Shown here: piece after piece, positions 7,892 through 15,840 of the stretch
How the letters are laid out: each line of letters opens with the position of its first letter
Numbering within the stretch: position 1 is the stretch's first letter
From: DAOMFM01 sp035429825
GTDB lineage: Bacteria > Acidobacteriota > Blastocatellia > UBA7656 > JADIYM01
Direction of reading: 5' to 3'
DNA length: 41,046 bases
Assembly (NCBI GenBank): GCA_044224215.1
Contig: JBGAKX010000025.1
Coordinates: 1-41,046, forward strand
Notes under the pieces: model-generated
What the model was told of the DNA's origin: nothing
Seen by the model: the letters and a program-made list of their open reading frames with translations, nothing else
Database searches by the model: none
Program-made: the position numbers and the translations under genes

Positions 7892-10504
7892 CTATTGGGG
7901 CAGCCCGACTCGGCGTAGCAAGTCCGCATAACGCGGGTCCGTGCGCAGATTATCGAAGCCGATCTCCTGTTTGAGGTGCACCAGGCCGTCCGCGTGCATG
8001 GCGTAGGCCCTTTCCAGCCACTGGAAGGCCTGATCCTTTTCGCCGAGGCGCGCGTAGAGTTCGGCGATATCGATCGCGTCCTGCTCCGCCTGCGGCTGTG
8101 CCTTGTACTGCTCGAGCAGTTTTGCGTAGAAGCCCTTGATGCCCGACCGCGCAAACGACTCCCTCAATTCGGCGATCTTGTCCGCCTCCGTTCCGAGCTC
8201 CGAGAGCCCCTTCAGATAGTTCCCGACCGATTCACCATACATGCCCTTCGCGGCATATGCGTCTCCGAGTTTGAGATGCGTCTCGCCGTGCGCCGCGTCG
8301 GGGAAGCGCCGAATATCCTCCTCGTATTGCTGAATCGCCTCGTCGTACTGCCGCGCGTAGAGGTAGTGATATGCGAGGTGACCGAAGGGCGATTCCGAGA
8401 CCGGATCGAGCTCTAGAAACCTTTTGCTTTCGGCGAGCGACTCGTTGATCCGGCCCAGCAACAACAGCAGGTGCGAGTACGAGTGGTGCGCCTCGGCGTA
8501 GCTCGGATTCAGCTCGATTGCCGTCTTGCATTCCCGCTCGGCCCCCGCAAAATCCCAATCCCCGTAGAGGAGCACCCCGACGAGCGCCGCGTGGGCCTCG
8601 CCAAGCTGCGGATCGAGCGCTAACGCCTTCGTCGCCGCTTCCTTCCCCAGGCGTTGCTCCTCCTTCGACGGCAGCCCCGCCCCCGGACCGAACATGTACA
8701 CGTCGGCGAGGCCGGCGTAGGCGAGCGCGTAGTTCGGGTCCTTCTTGATCGCCTCCTCGTAATAGGCGATGGCCTGCTTGCTCGAGTCCTTGGTCCACAT
8801 CTCCCACGAGTAGCGGCCCTTCAAGTACAGCTCGTACGCTTCCGGGCTCACGGTGTCGCGCTTGACGAGCCCGTTCTGCTCGTCGCCGCTAAGCCGGAGC
8901 TCGAGCGCCGACGCCACGCGTCGCGAGATCGCGTCCTGCACGGCGAAGATGTCGGTGAACTTCTCGTCGAAGGTGTCGGCCCATACGGTCGCGCCGTCGC
9001 TCGCCTGCACGAGCTGCACCGAGACCCGGATCCGGTCGCTCGCGCGCTGGATCCGACCGTCGAGGAGCACGTCGGCGCCGAGCTCGGTGCCTGCCGCCCG
9101 CAGGTCGCGTCGCTCGCCGATGTAGCGCATGACGGCGCTCGTCGGGCGGACCGCGACCTGCTTGACGCTGCTCAACCGGTTGATGAGCGCGTCCGTCATC
9201 CCGAGTTCGAGCGCCGCGTCGCCGCTCTCCGCGACGAGCGGCTCGAACGGGAGGACGGCGATCGACCGCGCAAGCGGCGCGGTCGCAGACGTCGGAGCGG
9301 GCCCGCGAAAGTCGTGCACCAGGATTGGCAGTCCCACCGCCGCGGCGAGTGCCACGGTGGCCCCTGCGGTCCACCAACGCCACGTCGCCCTTGGTGGAAC
9401 GGCGCGCGGCGCCGAGGCGGCGCGTTCGGGGTGGGTCAGTGCCGCGCCAAGAGCGCTCTCGAGCTCCTCGTCGGTCTGGTAGCGGTCCTCGGGCACCTTC
9501 GCGAGACACCGCCGCGCCACGCACTCGAGGGCCTCCAGCGATCCGCCCACCTCATCTGCCATCGGCGGCGGCTCCTCGTTCAGGACGGCGCTCATCGTCT
9601 CGGGCGCGGTCTTGCGCATGAACGCCGCACGTCCCGTCAGCATCTCGTAGAACATCGCGCCGAACGCGAACGTGTCCGTCCGCTGGTCAACCTGCTCGGC
9701 GCGGAGCTGCTCGGGCGACATATACGCCATTGTCCCCATCACCGTCCCGGAGGCGGTCAGCTCGCCCACGAGCGTCGACTCCTCCTCGCTCGCGCTCGAC
9801 GGGACACTGAGGAACTTGGCGAGGCCGAAGTCGAGCACCTTGGCGCGACCGTCGCCGGTGACGAAGACGTTGTCGGGCTTCAGGTCGCGGTGCACGATGC
9901 CCTTGGCGTGCGCCGCCGCCAGGCCGCGCACGACGCCAATAGCGAGCTCAACGGCCTCGCGCGGTGCGATAGGCCCTCGGGCCACTCGCCGGCGAAGCGA
10001 CTCGCCTTCCAGCAGCTCCGAGACGACATAAGGCGCGCCCTCGTGCACGCCGACGTCATGGATCGCCACCACGTTCGGATGGTTCAGCCGCCCGGTCGCC
10101 CTCGCCTCCAGCTCGAAGCGCCGCAGCCGGTCTTCGTCGGCCGCGACGCCGGAGTGCAGAACCTTGACGGCGACGTCGCGCGCAAGCCTGAGGTCGCGCG
10201 CTCGGTAGACCTCGCCCATACCGCCACGCCCGATCAGCGCCTCGACGCGGTACCGGCCGTCGACCAGCGTGGACGGCACGAGCGCGTCGTGCGGGCGATC
10301 GTCGCTGAGCCTGCTGGCAACCGCGTGCGCGGGATGCTTGCGGAGCGTTTCGGCGACAGAGGCGTTTGCGAGCAGCGATTCGACCTCGCGGCGGAGCTGC
10401 GGGTGCCCGGCACACGCCCCATCGAGGAAGGCGGTGCGCGCGTCAGGGTCGAGCTCGAGCGCGCGTTCGAGCAGATCGAGCGTCTTGGCTCTCCCACCGG
10501 ACAT
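7892..10504 (-). CDS. Transmembrane Ser/Thr protein kinase with TolB-like and TPR domains
   Basis: An 870-residue receptor-like kinase. Cytoplasmic kinase domain at about 85-350: glycine loop IGRGGMGEV (91-99), ATP lysine in VAVKVL (K114), catalytic loop HRDLKPDN (D207), metal-binding DFG (D225) and MSPEQLRAE. A single membrane helix lies at about 377-397. Outside it is a TolB-N/FlgO-like segment (SIAVLPFEPL to about 530), then TPR repeats to about 840. This architecture is common in Acidobacteriota; the outer part presumably senses or scaffolds, but the signal is unknown. Start at ATG 10504 with a strong GAGGGAG site. A sigma70-like promoter lies about 60 bp upstream. It appears monocistronic. 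Confidence 0.92.
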   Translation of the reverse strand: MSGGRAKTLDLLERALELDPDARTAFLDGACAGHPQLRREVESLLANASVAETLRKHPAHAVASRLSDDRPHDALVPSTLVDGRYRVEALIGRGGMGEVYRARDLRLARDVAVKVLHSGVAADEDRLRRFELEARATGRLNHPNVVAIHDVGVHEGAPYVVSELLEGESLRRRVARGPIAPREAVELAIGVVRGLAAAHAKGIVHRDLKPDNVFVTGDGRAKVLDFGLAKFLSVPSSASEEESTLVGELTASGTVMGTMAYMSPEQLRAEQVDQRTDTFAFGAMFYEMLTGRAAFMRKTAPETMSAVLNEEPPPMADEVGGSLEALECVARRCLAKVPEDRYQTDEELESALGAALTHPERAASAPRAVPPRATWRWWTAGATVALAAAVGLPILVHDFRGPAPTSATAPLARSIAVLPFEPLVAESGDAALELGMTDALINRLSSVKQVAVRPTSAVMRYIGERRDLRAAGTELGADVLLDGRIQRASDRIRVSVQLVQASDGATVWADTFDEKFTDIFAVQDAISRRVASALELRLSGDEQNGLVKRDTVSPEAYELYLKGRYSWEMWTKDSSKQAIAYYEEAIKKDPNYALAYAGLADVYMFGPGAGLPSKEEQRLGKEAATKALALDPQLGEAHAALVGVLLYGDWDFAGAERECKTAIELNPSYAEAHHSYSHLLLLLGRINESLAESKRFLELDPVSESPFGHLAYHYLYARQYDEAIQQYEEDIRRFPDAAHGETHLKLGDAYAAKGMYGESVGNYLKGLSELGTEADKIAELRESFARSGIKGFYAKLLEQYKAQPQAEQDAIDIAELYARLGEKDQAFQWLERAYAMHADGLVHLKQEIGFDNLRTDPRYADLLRRVGLPQ

Positions 10505-10564
10505 CGTTTGCTCCCTCGAATCCGCCCTCGCGACAGGGGACCCGAATACACCGAGGAAGCCGCA

Positions 10565-10594
10565 ATTATAGAGTGTTCACGCGAGACGAGACAA
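10565..10594 (-). promoter_or_regulatory. Candidate sigma70-type promoter for the kinase gene
   Basis: On the - strand TTGTCT (10594-10589) and a perfect TATAAT (10570-10565) are separated by 18 bp. Transcription would start near 10558, giving a leader of about 54 nt ahead of the GAGGGAG site and ATG. Confidence 0.5.
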
Positions 10595-10770
10595 TGCACG
10601 ATCCCTTGGAAGAATCGGGTTGCTTCCTGTTTGCGGCTGAGGAATAGCGAGTCCAAGTGGAAAGCGCTTGTAATCGGACGCCAGGTGCGAGCGCATCGTG
10701 ATCTGGTTCCTTGGCACGTCGACAGCAGAACCGCTGCGGATCGCGCTTTGCGCGTGGAAACGGAAAATCA

Positions 10771-10850
10771 CCACGCAAAGACGCAGAGGCGCAGAGACGC
10801 AGAGTCAATAACTCTGACGCCTCTGCGCCTTTGCGCCTTTGCGTGAGGTT
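10771..10850. repeat. CGCAAAGA-type hairpin repeat, copy d
   Basis: Long arms (CGCAAAGACGCAGAGGCGC and its near complement) meet at a centre reading AGTCAATAACTCTGA. The centre is nearly identical to copy e at 12549-12628. Both copies sit directly downstream of an M13-peptidase C-terminus, so this hairpin was duplicated together with the gene end. Confidence 0.85.
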
Positions 10851-10855
10851 TCTCC

Positions 10856-11072
10856 CTACCAGTCCTCGCAGCGCTTCTCCGGAGGCCGGACCATCGGCGA
10901 TCCATCGCCGCACCCGAACGCCTTCCAGAACTCCGGCATTTTCGAGAGCGGGCCCTTGCCCTCGCGAGAGTGCATGCACGCGATGAACGCGATCTCTGCA
11001 CCGTCGAGGTCGCCGATGCTCTCGCTGAGAACGAGCAGGCCGTTGTGGTGCAGGCCCGGCTCGAAACGTTAC
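10856..11072 (-). pseudogene. Eroded C-terminal remnant of an M13 peptidase
   Basis: About 70 codons on the - strand read in frame as the C-terminus of an M13 metallopeptidase: EPGLHHNG, SESIGDL, AFIACMHSREGKGP, then MPEFWKAFGCGDGSPM and a final PPEKRCEDW before TAG. The segment parallels 12633-12991 of the neighbouring M13 gene but lacks 147 bp (counterpart of 12729-12875), an in-frame deletion of 49 codons. Just upstream the frame hits TAA, and nothing resembling the rest of the peptidase remains. Similarity continues past the stop through the hairpin repeat to about 10710. It has no start codon of its own and is best read as debris of a tandem duplication. Confidence 0.85.
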
Positions 11073-11222
11073 CGCAGAATTACTACTCGATTATGACTGC
11101 GCCGACCTGGCGCCACTATCCTCCTCGCGACGTGAAGGGAAACCTTCTCGACCGACGCGGCACCTGCCAATCAGCAGACGATGCGTCAAATGGAATGTCT
11201 TGGTACGGAGGATAGACAGCAC

Positions 11223-12236
11223 ATGGTTACTCATTTTCGATGCATCCCTCGAAAGGGCTTCGGCGCGCGACGACCGCGGCGTCCTTTTATCGCCCTTTTC
11301 TCTCTCGCAGTCCTCGCGATCTGCGGCATGTCGTCGGTACCGCGGTCGCAAGCGAACACGTCGGCGAGCTTTGTCGTCTTCACGAGCAAGGCCGCGTTCG
11401 AGTCCGCGCTCGACGCCGCGGCGCCCAACACGCGATTCAACGTCAACTGGGACGGCATCTCGTTCGCAACCCCAGGCACGAAGGCGATTGCGCCAAACCT
11501 CTTCGCGGCCAGACAGATCCTTCTCGACACGGATCCGCTGTCGCCGGACCTGCTCGTAAGTAACGATAACTTCGGCGGCCTCAAGGCGAATTATCCAGGG
11601 AACTTTCCTACGTTCTCGCCGCGCGTGAACTTCAAATACCGTGAGAACGACGGGCAGAAGAACACCTTCCTGCTCGCCGACCGGGCAACACCCGCGCTCA
11701 CCTCGGCCTTCGGTGCGATCTTCACAGATGTGGAGAAGGCAAACACGAGCGGCCTGGTCTTCAAGGATCAGTTCGACAACGAGATCGGACGGTTCTACGT
11801 GCCGGCTGGGGCCAATGGCTTGAATCAGTTCGTCGGCGTGATCTTCTCGCGACCCGTCGTCGCGCGCGTGGAAGTCTTGATGGGCGACCGTGGCGAGGAC
11901 TTCGGGGCGATCGACGACATCACGAACGGCGGCTCGGCCGATCTCGTCGTCACGGACGACTTCGTGTTTCAGCGCGGGGTCGTGGCGCTTCCGACGATCG
12001 CGGCCGTAAGTCTGCGCTCGAACGGCGTGCTCAACGTCACGGGTATCGGCTTCGCCGATGGCGCTCGGATCGTCATCAACGGAGCGAGCCACGACGCGAC
12101 GAACAACCCGGCGACTCCAGATCGCAGGCTCGGGAGCGCCGAGGCTGCTTCGTTCATCGTGCCTGGGCAGACGGTCGAGGTTCAGGTCGTGAATCCCGAC
12201 GGCACGCTCTCGAAGGGCGTCAAGTTCTCGATCTGA
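11223..12236 (+). CDS. Secreted protein with C-terminal TIG-like domain, function unknown
   Basis: A 337-residue exported protein. A signal peptide (about residues 17-45, FIALFSLAVLAICGMSSVP) is followed by a globular region seen in secreted, often PEP-CTERM-associated, proteins (FTSKAAFESALD; DNFGGL; GAIFTDVEK; FKDQFDNEIGRFYVP), although no sorting tail is present. The last 80 residues resemble an immunoglobulin-like TIG/IPT repeat (VLNVTGIGFADGARIVING to EVQVVNPDGTLSKG). The start is ATG 11223, 10 nt behind GGAGGA; the frame is open for 14 more codons upstream. It lies between the two copies of the M13 gene end, so the insertion or duplication history of the locus passes through it. No enzymatic motif is visible. 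Confidence 0.78.
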   Translation: MVTHFRCIPRKGFGARRPRRPFIALFSLAVLAICGMSSVPRSQANTSASFVVFTSKAAFESALDAAAPNTRFNVNWDGISFATPGTKAIAPNLFAARQILLDTDPLSPDLLVSNDNFGGLKANYPGNFPTFSPRVNFKYRENDGQKNTFLLADRATPALTSAFGAIFTDVEKANTSGLVFKDQFDNEIGRFYVPAGANGLNQFVGVIFSRPVVARVEVLMGDRGEDFGAIDDITNGGSADLVVTDDFVFQRGVVALPTIAAVSLRSNGVLNVTGIGFADGARIVINGASHDATNNPATPDRRLGSAEAASFIVPGQTVEVQVVNPDGTLSKGVKFSI

Positions 12237-12548
12237 AAGTCGCGATGCGGCGGGTTGGCGGGACTCTCTTAAGCGTGACACCGATGGGATTTGGAGGACG
12301 TCAAATCGTGACGAGCAGGGCAGCTATTCGGCAGCAGGCCAGATCGGCGAAGCTTCGGCCCTGTCTGTGTCAGCGAGTTAAATCGAGGTTTGAGCCGTGA
12401 GATCTGAGATCTCGCGACTCATCCCTTGATCGTACGGGCCGGCCGTCGGGGGGCGACCGGCCCGTTTGCATTCCCAAGGTACGCTGACGACAGCAACTCT
12501 CGGAATGTGGTGTGGATCGCGTTCCACACGTGGAAAAGGGAAAGCCAA
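12237..12548. other. Intergenic region without a recognised gene
   Basis: I see no open frame with support here. It holds a possible long 3' region of the secreted-protein gene, a short palindrome GAGATCTGAGATCTC and a terminator-like hairpin at 12435-12464. The last 60 bp resemble the sequence beside repeat copy d. Confidence 0.5.
12434..12468 (+). terminator. Terminator-like hairpin downstream of the secreted protein
   Basis: The arms ACGGGCCGG and CCGGCCCGT form a 9-bp GC-rich stem with a 14-nt loop, followed by only TTTG. It lies 200 bp after the stop codon, so either the mRNA has a long 3' end or a small RNA ends here. Confidence 0.5.
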
Positions 12549-12628
12549 CACGCAAAGACGCCAAGGCGCAAAGACGCAGAGTGAATAACTCTGATTGCTC
12601 TGCGCCTTTGCGTCTTTGCGCTTAGGTC
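12549..12628. repeat. CGCAAAGA-type hairpin repeat, copy e
   Basis: Arms ACGCAAAGACGCCAAGGCGC and GCGCCTTTGCGTCTTTGCGC flank the centre AGTGAATAACTCTGA. It lies 5 bp beyond the stop of the M13 gene and is the sister of copy d beside the M13 remnant. Confidence 0.85.
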
Positions 12629-12632
12629 TTTC

Positions 12633-14766
12633 CTACCAGACCTCGCAGCGCTTCTCCGGAGGCCGGATCATCGGCGACCCATCGCCGCACCCGAACGCCT
12701 TCCAGAATTCCGGCATGTTCGAGAGCGGACCGATCACGCGGAACTTCCCGATCGGATGCGGGTCGCCCTGCACCATCAGCCGTGCCGTCTCGGGCCGAAC
12801 CGCGTCGCCGCGGAACTGGCCCCACCCAATGAAGAACTGCTGCTCGGGCGTAAACCCGTCGATCGTCGGCTCCGGGCCCTTGCCCTCGCGAGAGTGCTTG
12901 TAGGCGATAAACGCGATTTTGGCGCCGGCGAGGTCGCCGATGCTCTCGCCAAGTACGAGCTTGCCGTTGTGGTGAAGGCCCGGCTCGACAAAGTAACTGT
13001 CGAACTGCGCAACCACGCACGCCGTCCGCTCCTGGAACCGCTTCAGGTCCTCGGGCGTCCACCAGTTCCGCAACCGGCCCTGGGCGTCGAACTGCGCGCC
13101 CTCGTCGTCAAAGCCGTGGCTGATCTCGTGCCCGATCACGACCCCGATCGCGCCGTAGTTCACCGCGTCGGTGGTCAGCAGGTTGAACGCCGGCGGCTGC
13201 AGGATGCCCGCGGGGAAGACGATCTCGTTCAACAACGGGTTGTAGTACGCGTCGGAGGTCGGCGGCGTCAGGCCCCAGCGGCCGCGATCGACGGGCTTGC
13301 CGATCGTCCCGCGGTTGTCGGCCACTGCGAACCGGCTGGCGTTGAGCACGTTGTTCCAATACGAGGCGCGGTCGATCTTGACCGAGCTGTAGTCCTTCCA
13401 CTTGTCGGGATAGCCGATCTTCGGGTTGAACGTGGCCAGCTTCTCCTCCGCCCGCTTCTTTGTCTCGGGACTCATCCAGTCGAGCTTCCGAATCGTGTCG
13501 CCCATCGCCCACAGCAGGTTCTTGACCATCTCCTGCATGCGCGCCTTGGCCTCGGGCGGGAAGTACTTGTCGGTGTACTTCTTTCCGAGCGCCTCTCCGA
13601 GGAGGTCGTCCGTCGACTCGACACAGCGCTTCCACCGGGGCTTCATCTCGGTCGCGCCGCCGAGGTACCGGCCATAGAACTCGAAGTTCTCGCGCACGAA
13701 CGCCTCCGAGAGCAATTCGGCCCCGTTGTGGACGACGTGCCATTTCAGGTAGGTCTTCCAGTCGTCGAGCGCCGTATGCGCGATTTGGCGATCGACCTCG
13801 GCGAGGAACGCCGGCTGGGTCACGTTCACGTCCTGCGGCGTCAGGTTCGCCGCCTTGAAGTAGGCGTCCCAGTCGAACGAGGGCGTCATCTTCCTGAGGT
13901 TCGCCCACGAGGTCGGGTGGTCCGTCGCGTTCGGGTCGCGTAACGCGACGTTGTCGAGCGAGTGCTCGGCGAGGGCGGTCTCGAAGCGCATGACCGTCTC
14001 GGCCGCCGCTTTCGCCCTGGCCTCGTCGTAGCCCGCAAGTCTGAACAGCGCCGCGACGTGGGCGAGGTACTTCTCGCGGGCCTCCTTGAAGCGCGGCTCC
14101 TGCTTCAAGTAGTAGTCACGGTCGGGGAGGCCGAGGCCGCTCGCGTAGACGTACGCGATGACCTTCGTGGGCTCGTGACTGTCGGAGTTGCCTCCGACCG
14201 CGAACGGCACGGCGACGCCGACTTCGTGCAGGCGCGCGATCATCTTCTGGAGGTCGCTCGCGCTCTTCATCTTGTCGATGTCGGCAAACCACGGCTCGAG
14301 CGGGGCCGCGCCGAGGGCGTTCGCGCGCGCCTCGTCCATGCACGCGCAGTAGTGATCGCCGATCAGCTGCTCCACGCTCCCTGCAGGCCAGTCCTTCCGT
14401 AGCGCGATCTCATCGAGGATATCGTGCAGCTTGTCTTTCGTGGCCTCGCCGGCGGCCCAGCGACGGCTCCACCGGGGCATCGACGCAGGGATCGGGTTGG
14501 CGTCGCGCCAGGAGCGCGATCTCATCGAGGATATCGTGCAGCTTGTCCTTCGTGGCCTCGCCGGCGGCCCAGCGACGGCTCCACCGTGGCATCGACGCCG
14601 GGATCGGGTTGGCGGCGCGCCAGGCGCCGTTGGCGTACTCGTAGAAATCGACACAGGGTTCGACGCTCTTGTCGATGTCGGAGACCTCGACACCCTTGGG
14701 CGCGGACTGCGCGTAGGTAGCGATCGACGCGCAGAGGACAAGCAGCAGAAGTCCGAGAATTCGCAT
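12633..14766 (-). pseudogene. M13-family (neprilysin/PepO-like) zinc metallopeptidase, frameshifted by an internal duplication
   Basis: The C-terminal part is a full M13 peptidase: zinc motif HEISH followed by GFDDEGAQFDAQG, the second glutamate in ESIGDLAGAKIAF, and the family ending FWKAFGCGDGSPM...CEVW. The true N-terminus is in another frame: ATG at 14766 gives a signal peptide (MRILGLLLLVLCASIATYA) and DFYEYANGAWRAANPIP. Between them a 112-bp segment is present twice in tandem (14401-14512 and 14513-14624), which shifts the frame; the upstream reading stops at 14410. Removing one copy leaves exactly 674 codons (673 residues), a normal M13 length. As it stands the signal peptide is not joined to the catalytic domain, so the gene is probably inactive unless this is a sequencing or assembly fault. 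Confidence 0.86.
14401..14624. repeat. Two adjacent 112-bp direct copies inside the M13 gene
   Basis: 14401-14512 and 14513-14624 abut exactly and differ at 4 of 112 positions. Each copy, read in its own context, encodes the same M13 segment (NPIPASMPRWSRRWAAGE, then KDKLHDILDEIAL). Three of the four differences are silent in that frame; the fourth changes Ala to Asp. 112 is not a multiple of three, hence the frameshift. Confidence 0.95.
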
Positions 14767-14840
14767 GGTAGTTCCGCCTTTCGTGGCCGACTAATAACGG
14801 AATCTACCGGCGCGGTCAAACCAACGGCGCACGAACGCAA

Positions 14841-14923
14841 AACCAAACAACGCAAAGACGCAAAGGTGCAAAGACAATGATCTCTCGGCGGCTTGGCGTC
14901 TTTGCGACTTTGCGTGTGGTTCG
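14841..14923. repeat. CGCAAAGA-type hairpin repeat, copy f
   Basis: It starts AACCAAACAACGCAAAGACG and closes with CTTTGCGACTTTGCGTGTGG. It lies between the start of the M13 gene and the end of the ROK gene, both on the - strand, and ends 5 bp short of the ROK stop. Confidence 0.85.
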
Positions 14924-14927
14924 TCCC

Positions 14928-15827
14928 TTACGCCTCCAGCCCCGCCGCGTGCAACGCGCTCACCGCCGCGCCGAGCACGCCGACATCGTCCTCGGCCGCA
15001 ACGATCTCGAACGAGCTCCCCCTGAGCGGACTCATCCGCACCATGTCGCTCACGTACTGACCGAGCACGTCCAGCCTGACAAACCGTGCATTCGGCCCGG
15101 CGACAAAGAACCGGCCCGGCCCGTCGACATGCACGAGCGTCGCCGTCGCAGCCGCAAGCGCCCGGTGCCACAACTCGACGAACTCGCGGCACCGCGCGTC
15201 GCCCTCGGCCGCCTCCGCAAAGATCTCCTCGGGCTCGAGATCCAGAAAGCGCAGCCTCATCGCCCGATGGCCCATGATCCCCTCGAGGTGGCCGACGCCT
15301 CCGCACCCGCAATACGTCTCGCGCGGATCGAGCGTGACCGTCATGTGACCGCCTTCGCCCATGCCGTCGGTCTGCGGATATCGCCCGAACCCGACGCCGA
15401 CGCCGAGCGTCCAGACGCGGATCAGCTTGTCCAGGTGCCCGCGTTCCGCCGCTATCCCCGCGGCAACCGCGTCGGCGTCGTTGATGACGTGAACCGGCGC
15501 CGCGATCGATCGCGCCGCAAGCGCCTCGGCAAGCCGCTCGCGGAGGTCACTGCCCTTCGCCTGCTGCAGATTGGGCGACTCTTCGACCATACCGCCGCGA
15601 ATCACCCCCGGAAATCCGAGACCGACCGCATCGACCGTATGGCCGGCCGCGACGCGCGCGACGAGGTCAGCGATCGCGCCGGTGATCTGGTGCGCCGGCA
15701 GAAGCCCGAGCTGGTCGACATCGTTTCCGGCTTCGGGAAAGACACACAGCGGCGATGCGACGCGCGAGCCTTCCACGACACCTGCGACAATGTGCTCGGC
15801 CGCCATGACTCCGACTGCTCGTGACAT
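14928..15827 (-). CDS. ROK-family protein (sugar kinase/regulator fold), degenerate ATP motif
   Basis: A 299-residue protein with the ROK fold. Visible are GLGFPGVIRGG (70-80), the catalytic-type INDADAVAAG (D117), GMGEGGHMTV (156-165) and a zinc-site segment CGCGGVGHLEG (173-183), where the third Cys of the usual CxCGxxGCxE is His. The N-terminal phosphate loop, normally DIGGT, reads VMAAEH here, so sugar-kinase activity is doubtful. No DNA-binding domain is present. The start at 15827 has GGAGGG 7 nt upstream, 13 bp after the sthA stop, so the two are probably co-transcribed. It could be a glucokinase-like enzyme, a sugar-binding protein or a non-catalytic relative. Confidence 0.78.
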   Translation of the reverse strand: MSRAVGVMAAEHIVAGVVEGSRVASPLCVFPEAGNDVDQLGLLPAHQITGAIADLVARVAAGHTVDAVGLGFPGVIRGGMVEESPNLQQAKGSDLRERLAEALAARSIAAPVHVINDADAVAAGIAAERGHLDKLIRVWTLGVGVGFGRYPQTDGMGEGGHMTVTLDPRETYCGCGGVGHLEGIMGHRAMRLRFLDLEPEEIFAEAAEGDARCREFVELWHRALAAATATLVHVDGPGRFFVAGPNARFVRLDVLGQYVSDMVRMSPLRGSSFEIVAAEDDVGVLGAAVSALHAAGLEA

Positions 15828-15840
15828 CCGGAGACCCTCC

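Noticed and set aside
8654..10846. 730-residue open frame on the + strand
   Set aside because: Antisense to the kinase gene, which has full catalytic motifs; the translation is Arg-rich and runs into repeat sequence.
12633..14855. A single intact 740-residue M13 protein starting at 14855
   Set aside because: Its first ~110 residues are Arg/Ser-rich out-of-frame reading of the real N-terminus; the signal peptide and start lie in the other frame at 14766.
10505..14927. Insertion sequence causing the M13 locus rearrangement
   Set aside because: No transposase, terminal inverted repeats of IS type or target duplication visible; recombination between repeats or paralogues explains it better.
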